Assembly (NCBI RefSeq): GCF_020400655.1
Contig: NZ_JAINRC010000017.1
Span: forward strand, 62,001-126,000
Source of the DNA: Streptomyces spinosus
Lineage (GTDB): Bacteria > Actinomycetota > Actinomycetes > Streptomycetales > Streptomycetaceae
Reading direction: 5' to 3'
Length of the DNA: 64,000 bases
In this document: positions 58,272-64,000 of the stretch, piece by piece
How positions within the stretch are numbered: the stretch's first letter is position 1
How the letters are laid out: every line of letters starts with the position of its first letter
Notes under the pieces: generated by a model
What the model saw: the letters and a program-made list of their open reading frames with translations, nothing else
Databases searched by the model: none
What the model was told of the DNA's origin: nothing
Made by a program: the position numbers and the translations under genes

Positions 58272-58472
58272 TCACCAGGCGGTGCGGGCCTTGTCCTCGG
58301 ACGGGAGCAGCAGCCACAGCGCTATGTAGAGCAGGAACTGCGGGCCCGGCAGCAGGCAGGACACCAGGAAGATCACCCGCATCGTCGTGGCCGAGGTGCC
58401 GAAGCGCCGGGCCAGTCCGGCGCAGACTCCGCCGATCACGCGGCCGTGGGTGGGGCGGGAAAGGGCGGTCAT
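58272..58472 (-). CDS. PspC domain protein
   Basis: A 66-residue membrane protein consisting of one PspC domain: RPTHGRVIGGVCAGLARRFG, then TTMRVIFLVSCLLPGPQFLL and YIALWLLLPSED. PspC proteins in actinobacteria are linked to envelope stress sensing, often with a partner kinase or toastrack protein; none is adjacent. ATG 58472 is chosen because the domain begins at once. It lies upstream of nothing on its strand and ends at a hairpin. Confidence 0.88.
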   Translation of the reverse strand: MTALSRPTHGRVIGGVCAGLARRFGTSATTMRVIFLVSCLLPGPQFLLYIALWLLLPSEDKARTAW

Positions 58473-58581
58473 GTCGGCTCCTCCGTGGTCGTCGGCTCTC
58501 ACGAGCCGGTGGCGGGTCCCCGGGTCCGGGGCCCCTCAACTGCCTTCAACGGTACGGAGACGAAGGGGACGAAGCATCACT

Positions 58582-59145
58582 CTAAGGGGCGATACCGACC
58601 CTGGGAATCGTCGGGGTACGGCCCTGAGACAGCTCCTCCTGGACGGAGACCACGGGCTCCGGCGCGCCGTGTTCCGCTGTGTCCAGGCGTCGCAGCCGGG
58701 CGCGGGCCGCCGGTACGACGGCCAGGTGGGCCAGGACGACTCCCGTCGTGTTCAGCAGCACCGAGTCGACGTCCACGACCCTGCCCGGCACACCGGTCTG
58801 CAACAGGGCGATGCCGAGGGACAGGAGGGCGCCGGCCGCCGCCGTGCGGATCAGGGACGCGACCGGGGAGACGGTGAGCCTGCCGTGCGCCATCGGGAGC
58901 AGGACGCCCAGCGGGGCGAGCAGCGCCAGTCCCTCGCCGAGGGGTCTGACCGCCTGGGGCCAGCCCAGCGCCAGGTCGGCCCGGATACCGGCCAGCGGGC
59001 GCAGGTTCGGGGGCATCACCCAGGGGACGTCCAGGGGGCGCAGCATCAGCCAGGCGACGAGGGCGAGATGTGCGACGAGGAGGACACCTCCCGTCACACG
59101 GATGCGGATCGCGGCGCTGCCGCCGATGGAGCCTTGACGCTGCAC
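58582..59145 (-). CDS. VanZ family protein
   Basis: A 187-residue membrane protein of the VanZ family, of which the founding member confers low-level teicoplanin resistance by an unclear route. Four to five hydrophobic segments are visible. The characteristic GEGLALLAPLGVLLPMAHGR matches the family N-F-x-P-fG-x-hhP region, and VLLNTTGVVLAHLAV matches the D-x-xxNxxGxxxG end. GTG 59145 starts the polar N-terminus. The right-hand neighbour is a long repeat block, so its promoter lies close to the start. Confidence 0.85.
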   Translation of the reverse strand: MQRQGSIGGSAAIRIRVTGGVLLVAHLALVAWLMLRPLDVPWVMPPNLRPLAGIRADLALGWPQAVRPLGEGLALLAPLGVLLPMAHGRLTVSPVASLIRTAAAGALLSLGIALLQTGVPGRVVDVDSVLLNTTGVVLAHLAVVPAARARLRRLDTAEHGAPEPVVSVQEELSQGRTPTIPRVGIAP

Positions 59146-59287
59146 GACCCCGTAGACGCGGCGGCGGGCCCGATCGGTTCCGCCGTGGAAACGTTCCGGC
59201 TCGTGCGGCGCGCGGTGGCCGGGCGGCGGGACCGGCTCACTCGCCCGGTACCGCTACGTGCGGGGCGCTCCGCGGGCCGGCGCCGGC

Positions 59288-59725
59288 GGGAGCGCCCCGA
59301 AGGGGCGCGGGGAACTGCGCGAGCGCCCGCCACGGACCCGCAGCGGGGCGACGGCCGGAGCCTTATGGCGGCCTTGGCCGGGGCGACCGCAGACGACCGA
59401 GCCGTCGTCCTCCGTCGCTGTCGGTCCGCTCGCCCGCGCCGGCGGTGCGTATGGCACCCCGCTGCCGGGAGCGCCCCGAAGGGGCGCGGGGAACTGCGCG
59501 AGCGCCCGCCACGGACCCGCAGCGGGGCGACGGCCGAAGCCCTATGGCGGCCTTGGCCGGGGCAACCGCAGACGACCGAGCCGTCGCCCTCCGTCGCCGT
59601 CGGTCCGCTCGCCCGCGCCGGCGGTGCGTATGGCACCCCGCTGCCGGAAGCGCCCCGAAAAGGGGCGCGGGGAACTGCGCGAGCGCCCCACCACGGACCC
59701 GCAGCCGGGCGACAGCCGAAGTCCC
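59288..59725. repeat. tandem 179-base repeat, two full copies and one partial
   Basis: Copies start at 59288, 59467 and 59646 (period 179). Each opens with a hairpin, GCGCCCCGAAGGGGCGC, then GGGGAACTGCGCGAGC, which is a very common Streptomyces intergenic palindrome. Copies 1 and 2 differ at only a few positions, and the third keeps about the first 80 bases. Confidence 0.85.
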
Positions 59726-59735
59726 ACGGCGGCCC

Positions 59736-59890
59736 CCGCGACGCCACCCGGTCGGGCACAGCCGTCCCGCCGGCCCTGCCAAGGCACCCGCGACGCCACC
59801 CCGGTCGGGCGCAGCCGTCCCGCCGGCCCCGCCAAGCCATCCGCGACGCCACCCCCCGTCGGGCGCAGCCATCACGCCGGCCCCCGCCGA
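59736..59890. repeat. tandem 52/53-base repeat, about three copies
   Basis: Units begin CCGCGACGCC at 59736, 59788 and 59841 and continue through a GTCGGGCGCAGCCGTC core and CGCCGGCCC. The last unit is shortened. They follow the 179-base repeats directly and are unrelated to them in sequence. Confidence 0.75.
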
Positions 59891-59932
59891 AAGTGAACGG
59901 CAACCACGCCCCCGCACAAGCCAAGCGCAGCG

Positions 59933-60535
59933 CTACGCGTTCGGGACCCCGCTCGACGGCGGCTGCGTGGTGCCCGGGTGGTCGCGGACCTCGTCCGTGC
60001 AGGCGTAGCGGCGAGGCAGGTCGGGGGCGGGGCCGGCCAGGATGACCGAGCCGTCGTCCTCCGTCGCCGCCGAGTCGGACAGGGTGCACACCAGCTGCGC
60101 CAGGGCGTAGGAGGTGAGCCGCGACGGCGCCGTGCCGAGCCGGAGCGTGTCCTCGGGGTCCTTCGGGCCGGGTCCGGTCACCCGGAGACCACCCGGCACG
60201 TACGTCGTGTATCCCGCGGAGCGCTCCGCGGCGGACGGTGACGTGGCCAGCTGGTCCAGCAGCCCCTGAGCCACGATCACCCGGCGCCGGGCGTCCGGGG
60301 TGCCCTCCGGGACCCGTACGGTCCGGTCGACGGCCACGAGGGACGCCCCGCACAGCAGGAACACCTGTACCGGCACCCCGCGCGCGGACTGCGCGGACGC
60401 GTCGGGCCCGGCCAGCGAGCACGGCACCCGGGACGGCGCCGGCCCGAAGTCGGTCGGCACCTCCGTGGCCCGGATGCCGCAGCCGGTGAGCAGCACGCCC
60501 AGGAGGGGCAGCGCCAGCAGGCGTCGTACGGTCAT
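59933..60535 (-). CDS. lipoprotein cotranscribed with afsQ2
   Basis: A 200-residue predicted lipoprotein (signal TVRRLLALPLLGVLLTG with lipobox LTGC at about residue 19). The mature part has PVQVFLLCGASLVAVDRTVR and TTYVPGGLRVTGPGPKD, weakly like a GerMN-type domain, and several cysteines. In S. coelicolor the homologous gene lies directly downstream of afsQ2 (recalled). Its ATG overlaps the afsQ2 stop by four bases. It is a plausible extracytoplasmic partner for the sensor kinase; that role is inference. Confidence 0.8.
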   Translation of the reverse strand: MTVRRLLALPLLGVLLTGCGIRATEVPTDFGPAPSRVPCSLAGPDASAQSARGVPVQVFLLCGASLVAVDRTVRVPEGTPDARRRVIVAQGLLDQLATSPSAAERSAGYTTYVPGGLRVTGPGPKDPEDTLRLGTAPSRLTSYALAQLVCTLSDSAATEDDGSVILAGPAPDLPRRYACTDEVRDHPGTTQPPSSGVPNA

Positions 60536-62121
60536 GACCCCTCCTTCCCCGCGCTGTCGTGGCCGGTCTCGCCGGTCTTGGTGTCCCCGCCGTCCTCCTC
60601 GGTCAGCGCGGAGGCGTCCCGCGGCAGGCGGAGGGTGAACACCGCGCCGCCGTCGGGCGAGTTGGCCGCGGTGATCTCGCCGCCGTGGATGTGGGCGTTC
60701 TCCAGGGCGATGGACAGGCCGAGCCCGCTGCCCTCGGAGCGCGGCCGGGAGGCGCTCGCCTTGTAGAAGCGGTCGAAGACGTGCGGGAGGACGTCCTCCG
60801 GGATGCCGGGCCCGTGGTCGCGTACCCGGATCTCGACGGAGTCGTCCTCCGCCCGGACCGACACCCGCACCGGCGACCCGCCGTGCTTGAGCGCGTTGCC
60901 GATCAGGTTGGCGAGGATGACGTCCAGGCGGCGCGGGTCCAGCCGGGCGTGGATGCCGCGCTCGGCGTCCAGCTCGACGGCGTCCAGCCAGGCACGGGCG
61001 TCGATGCACGCGGTGATCTGGTCGGCGACGTCGACGTCGTCCAGGACCAGCCGGGCGGTGCCGGCGTCGAAGCGGGTGACCTCCATCAGGTTCTCGACGA
61101 GGTCGTTCAGCCGCCGGGTCTCGCTGACCACCAGCCGGACGGCGGGCTCGATCATCGGGTCCATGCTGCCGGTCTCCGCCTCCAGCTCCTCCTCCAGCAC
61201 CTCCGTGACGGCGGTGATGGCGGTGAGCGGCGTCCGCAGCTCATGGCTCATGTCGGCCACGAAGCGGCGGGAGGCCTCGTCCCGCGCGGCCATCTCCGCG
61301 ACCCGCTGCTCCAGCGCCTCGGCCGCGTTGTTGAACGTCCGGGACAGGTCGGCGAGTTCGTCGGTGCCGGAGACCCGCAGCCGGGTGTCCAGCCGGCCCT
61401 CGCCGAGCCGTCGCGCGGCCACGCCCAGCCGGTGCACGGGCTTCAGCACGGTCGTGGCGGCGGCCTGCGCGAGCAGGGCGGCACCGATCAGCGCGAGCCC
61501 GGTGGCGATGCCCAGCGACCAGGCCAGCGAGTTGAGGTCCTTCGCCTCCGGCTCCAGGGACTTCGCCATGTAGCCGGTCGGGCCGCCGCCGATGACGCGC
61601 GTACCGGCCACCAGGTAGGGCGTGCCGTGGTCCACGACCCGCTGCCAGTACAGGTGGTACGGCTGCTTGTTGGAGTCCGTCACGGTCTGCCGCTTGGTCA
61701 CGGCGTCCCGCAGCGAGCGGGGCACGTCCTCCAGCGAGAAGCCGTTGATGCCGCCCGAGTTGCCGTACACGGTCTTGCCGTCGGCGTCCTGGGCGACCAG
61801 GAGCACGCTGAAGTGCTGGCTGCTGGCGGCCATCTGGCCGGCCGCGCGCTGCACCTGGTCCTGGGTCGGGTGTTCCGGCAGCGCGCCCGCGCGGTTCTGC
61901 ATCTCCTGCCGGAAGTCGCGCAGCACGGCGTCCTGGGCGCGGGTGAGCACGGCCTCCCGGTTGAGCCAGTAGGCGATCCCGGACGCCGACACGGCGGCCG
62001 TGAGGGCCACCAGCCCGAAGACGAGGACCAGGCGCAGCCTGAGGCTGGTGAACCTGAGCCGCGACAGACTTCCCCTGCGCCCCGCGGCCCAGCCGCGCAG
62101 CCCCCCTCGCGTACCGGTCAC
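60532..62121 (-). CDS. afsQ2: sensor histidine kinase of the AfsQ system
   Basis: A 529-residue membrane kinase. The first transmembrane helix is RLVLVFGLVALTAAVSASGI, a 145-residue extracytoplasmic sensor follows, and the second helix is LGIATGLALIGAALLAQAAA. A HAMP domain follows, then the H-box DMSHELRTPLTAI with His293, the N-box NLIGNALKHG, G1 DHGPGIPED and G2 SGLGLSI. GTG 62121 overlaps the afsQ1 stop by four bases, so the pair is coupled. In S. coelicolor AfsQ2 controls antibiotic production and nitrogen-linked metabolism under certain amino-acid conditions (established for that species). The ligand is unknown. Confidence 0.93.
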   Translation of the reverse strand: MTGTRGGLRGWAAGRRGSLSRLRFTSLRLRLVLVFGLVALTAAVSASGIAYWLNREAVLTRAQDAVLRDFRQEMQNRAGALPEHPTQDQVQRAAGQMAASSQHFSVLLVAQDADGKTVYGNSGGINGFSLEDVPRSLRDAVTKRQTVTDSNKQPYHLYWQRVVDHGTPYLVAGTRVIGGGPTGYMAKSLEPEAKDLNSLAWSLGIATGLALIGAALLAQAAATTVLKPVHRLGVAARRLGEGRLDTRLRVSGTDELADLSRTFNNAAEALEQRVAEMAARDEASRRFVADMSHELRTPLTAITAVTEVLEEELEAETGSMDPMIEPAVRLVVSETRRLNDLVENLMEVTRFDAGTARLVLDDVDVADQITACIDARAWLDAVELDAERGIHARLDPRRLDVILANLIGNALKHGGSPVRVSVRAEDDSVEIRVRDHGPGIPEDVLPHVFDRFYKASASRPRSEGSGLGLSIALENAHIHGGEITAANSPDGGAVFTLRLPRDASALTEEDGGDTKTGETGHDSAGKEGS

Positions 62122-62795
62122 TGAGGGGCGTCCAGGCGGTAGCCGACACCACGGACGGTACGGATGAGCGTCGGCGACGACGGCACGTCCTCCACCTTCG
62201 CGCGCAGCCGCTGCACGCACGCGTCGACCAGGCGCGAGTCACCGAGGTAGTCGTGCTCCCACACCAGCCGCAGCAGCTGCTGCCGGGACAGCGCCTGACC
62301 GGGCCGCCGGCTCAGCTCCAGCAGCAGCCGCAGCTCGGTCGGGGTGAGCTGGAGGTCCTCGCCGTTCTTGGTGACGGTCATGGCCGACCGGTCGATGACC
62401 AGGTTGCCGAAGGTCGCCGAGTCGCTGGACTCGCGCTCCCCGCGCCGCAGCACGGCCCGGATCCGGGCGTCCAGCACCCGGCCCTGCACCGGCTTGACGA
62501 CATAGTCGTCGGCGCCGGACTCCAGACCGACCACGACGTCGATGTCGTCGCTGCGCGCGGTCAGCAGGATGATCGGCAGCTGGTCCGTGCGCCGGATGCG
62601 CCGGCACACCTCGAACCCGTCGATGCCGGGCAGCATCACGTCCAGCACGATGAGGTCCGGCCGCTGCTCGCGCAGCAGCTTCAGACCGTCCTCGCCGCTG
62701 GCAGCGGTGGCCACCCGGTGTCCCTGGCGCGTCAGGGAGAGCTCCAGGGCCGTACGGATGGCGTCGTCGTCCTCGATCAGCAACAGGGAAGGCAC
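62118..62795 (-). CDS. afsQ1: response regulator of the AfsQ system
   Basis: A 225-residue OmpR/PhoB-class regulator. The receiver domain has LLLIEDDDAIRTALELSLTR with acidic-pocket residues, phosphoacceptor Asp52 in LIVLDVMLPG, and the lysine in VVKPVQGRV. The C-terminal winged helix includes LQLTPTELRLLLELSRRPGQ and RVDACVQRLR-type recognition sequence. I chose GTG 62795 because it gives Asp52 and 225 residues, as for S. coelicolor AfsQ1; ATG 62813 would add six residues. It diverges from sigQ, with an AfsQ1 box between them. Confidence 0.94.
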   Translation of the reverse strand: MPSLLLIEDDDAIRTALELSLTRQGHRVATAASGEDGLKLLREQRPDLIVLDVMLPGIDGFEVCRRIRRTDQLPIILLTARSDDIDVVVGLESGADDYVVKPVQGRVLDARIRAVLRRGERESSDSATFGNLVIDRSAMTVTKNGEDLQLTPTELRLLLELSRRPGQALSRQQLLRLVWEHDYLGDSRLVDACVQRLRAKVEDVPSSPTLIRTVRGVGYRLDAPQ

Positions 62796-62902
62796 GGGCT
62801 CATTCTGGCCCATGGAGGGGTCGACGTACGACCGTCCGGGGCCAGGTCATCCGTAGCGCCACCGCCTGTGCGCGGTGTGTGACGCGCCTGGGCGCGACCC
62901 CT

Positions 62903-62918
62903 GTGACAGGTCTGTGAC
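62903..62918 (+). promoter_or_regulatory. AfsQ1 binding site between afsQ1 and sigQ
   Basis: GTGAC at 62903-62907 and GTGAC at 62914-62918 are six bases apart, exactly the published GTnAC-n6-GTnAC AfsQ1 consensus as I remember it. In S. coelicolor AfsQ1 controls sigQ and itself from this interval. Confidence 0.75.
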
Positions 62919-63036
62919 AGTCGGCAGACACGGCCATGAAGTCACCCCGGCAGTCTTTTGGGCACGGGCAAGGCCGCCGGCCGGAACCGGCCCGGGCAAG
63001 ACGGAGTCACCGGAAGTCCACGACGGGGAGCGCGAG

Positions 63037-63807
63037 ATGAACACGCTGCACAGCATCAGCACCAGCGCAGTGGTCACGCGTCTGCACGACGTGCACCGGG
63101 GACCGGAGAAGTCCGGTGCCGAGGGGGGCGCCTCCCGCGCGAGCGCCTTCGAGCGCGGGGGAGCACGGGGGTGCGCTCGTGGCACCGGGCGTCAGCACAC
63201 CGCGTACATGGCGGTGGTTGACACACGGGGGGAAGCTCACGGGGGAGCCGCGTACAGGGAGGAACCGGGGGAGCGCCGTTCGCTGACGGAGGCGGAGTTC
63301 ACCGCCTACGTCCAGGAGCGCCGCGCCTCCCTGTACGCCACCGCCTACCACCTGACCGGTGACCGCTTCGAGGCCGAGGACCTGCTGCAGAGCGCGCTGT
63401 TCTCGACGTACCGGGCCTGGGACCGGATCAGCGACAAGGCCGCGGTCGGCGGATACCTGCGCCGCACCATGACCAATCTGCACATCAGCGCCTGGCGGCG
63501 CCGCAAGCTCAACGAGTACCCGACCGAGGAACTGCCGGAGACGCCCTCCGACACGGACGCGATGCGCGGCACCGAACTGCGCGCGGTTCTGTGGCAGGCG
63601 CTGGCCCGGCTGCCCGAACTCCAGCGCACCATGCTGGTCCTGCGCTACTACGAGGGCCGCACGGACCCGGAGATCGCGGAGATCCTCGGCATCAGTGTCG
63701 GCACGGTGAAGTCCAGCATCTGGCGCTCGCTGCGCCGGCTGCGCGAGGACGAGGTCCTCAGCTTCGGCCGTGACGAGGAGGACGCCTTCGGCGAACTGGT
63801 CGCCTGA
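63037..63807 (+). CDS. sigQ: ECF sigma factor SigQ
   Basis: A 256-residue SigE-family ECF sigma factor. Region 2 begins around residue 82: FTAYVQERRASLYATAYHLT and FEAEDLLQSALFSTYRAW. Region 4 contains LARLPELQRTMLVLRYYEGR and IAEILGISVGTVKSSIWRSL. The first 80 residues are Gly/Arg/Ala-rich and not part of the sigma fold. ATG 63037 has a GGGGAG ribosome-binding site; a shorter start at ATG 63208 cannot be excluded. In S. coelicolor SigQ is regulated by and antagonises AfsQ1/Q2 output (recalled). Confidence 0.92.
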   Translation: MNTLHSISTSAVVTRLHDVHRGPEKSGAEGGASRASAFERGGARGCARGTGRQHTAYMAVVDTRGEAHGGAAYREEPGERRSLTEAEFTAYVQERRASLYATAYHLTGDRFEAEDLLQSALFSTYRAWDRISDKAAVGGYLRRTMTNLHISAWRRRKLNEYPTEELPETPSDTDAMRGTELRAVLWQALARLPELQRTMLVLRYYEGRTDPEIAEILGISVGTVKSSIWRSLRRLREDEVLSFGRDEEDAFGELVA

Positions 63808-63905
63808 GGTCCGGGGGGACGACGGGGGAAACGGGGGGGAAGGGCCGGGGACCACTGGGGGGTGGGCCCACGGGGGAAACGGGGGAGCAAGGGAACGGGG
63901 CTGGT

Positions 63906-63926
63906 GGGCCGGTGGCCTGCCGGCCC
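63906..63926 (+). terminator. hairpin after sigQ
   Basis: GGGCCGG at 63906-63912 pairs perfectly with 63920-63926 around a seven-base loop. The G-rich stretch between sigQ and this hairpin (63810-63900) contains no gene. It is a probable terminator of sigQ and perhaps of a convergent gene entering from the right. Confidence 0.5.
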
Positions 63927-63958
63927 CGCTCTTGCGTGCGCAGGGGGTGGTACGGGGC

Positions 63959-64000
63959 TCAGGCCGCCGTCCGCTGCCGTACCTGCCGACCGGCTGCGGC
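63959..64000 (-). CDS. possible C-terminal end of a minus-strand gene
   Basis: Read leftward from the window edge, the last 13 codons give AAAGRQVRQRTAA followed by TGA. The position behind the sigQ hairpin suggests the tail of a convergent gene, but too little is visible to name it or even to be sure it is coding. Confidence 0.3.
   Translation of the reverse strand, partial: AAAGRQVRQRTAA

Larger units (their letters stand above)
59146..59932 (+). other. 787-base gene-free region filled mainly with repeats
   Basis: No credible gene lies between the VanZ gene and the afsQ-linked lipoprotein gene. Long open frames exist on both strands, but they consist of arginine/proline-rich shadow translation and repeat along with the DNA. 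The content is the tandem 179-base repeat and the 52-base repeat listed separately, preceded by about 140 bases that should contain the VanZ promoter. Confidence 0.7.

Noticed and set aside
59288..59890. CRISPR-like array
   Set aside because: Units are adjacent without unique spacers, too long (179 and 52 bases), and no cas genes are present.
59254..59917. Several overlapping open frames on both strands in the repeat block
   Set aside because: The translations repeat with the DNA period, lack ribosome-binding sites and are almost entirely Arg/Pro/Ala/Gly.

Overview
The window is a GC-rich actinobacterial chromosome segment, almost certainly from a Streptomyces. Codon third positions are nearly all G or C, many genes start with GTG, and the gene order is the one I remember for the S. 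coelicolor segment from glyA/trpS through the sdh operon to afsQ1/afsQ2/sigQ. That comparison is from memory; no search was run. Both ends cut through genes: the C-terminal third of glyA on the left, and probably the last codons of a minus-strand gene on the right.

Layout. 1-11.5 kb: glyA, trpS, a 2H phosphoesterase, an SDR oxidoreductase, a YihY/BrkB membrane protein, a D-Ala-D-Ala carboxypeptidase, a membrane metallophosphoesterase, an orphan peptide-binding protein, an Uma2-type nuclease, a TetR regulator and small proteins. 11.6-15.1 kb: the sdhCDAB operon on the minus strand. 15.3-24.9 kb: an OHCU-decarboxylase-like protein, a GH20 hexosaminidase, a DUF4328 protein, two tandem ECF-sigma/membrane-protein pairs and an L,D-transpeptidase. 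A promoter-like sequence, TGTGAC-N16-ACGC, recurs four times around the ECF pairs. 25-28.5 kb: a methylmalonyl-CoA-mutase-type large subunit, a LysE/LeuE exporter, a gene-poor stretch and a secreted ricin-type lectin.

28.7-38.7 kb is a cell-wall glycopolymer locus of the teichulosonic (Kdn) type. It holds two GT2 plus polysialyltransferase-like pairs placed tail to tail as an inverted duplication, a putative glycosyltransferase, a CMP-nonulosonate synthetase fused to a HAD phosphatase, a nonulosonate synthase lacking the SAF domain, and a third polysialyltransferase-like protein with a large Gly/Pro insertion. 38.8-41.7 kb is a three-gene operon with a helical small protein, an alpha/beta hydrolase and a lipoprotein.

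42.6-51.1 kb and 56.4-57.6 kb hold nucleoside uptake and salvage: an M20 amidohydrolase, a BmpA-type ABC importer, cdd and deoA, with add further right. A palindromic CTACGCGCGTAG-type sequence sits in front of bmpA (imperfect), the ABC ATPase and add, suggesting one regulator. The ABC ATPase gene has no ATG, GTG or TTG start and appears to begin with ATC. 51.2-59.1 kb: a second Uma2 protein, a STAS protein, an ECF sigma with a SnoaL-like tail, a divergent MFS/LysR pair, an alpha/beta hydrolase and small envelope proteins. 59.3-59.9 kb is a block of tandem repeats. 59.9-63.8 kb is the afsQ2-afsQ1 two-component system with its lipoprotein gene, divergent from sigQ, with a textbook AfsQ1 box between them.
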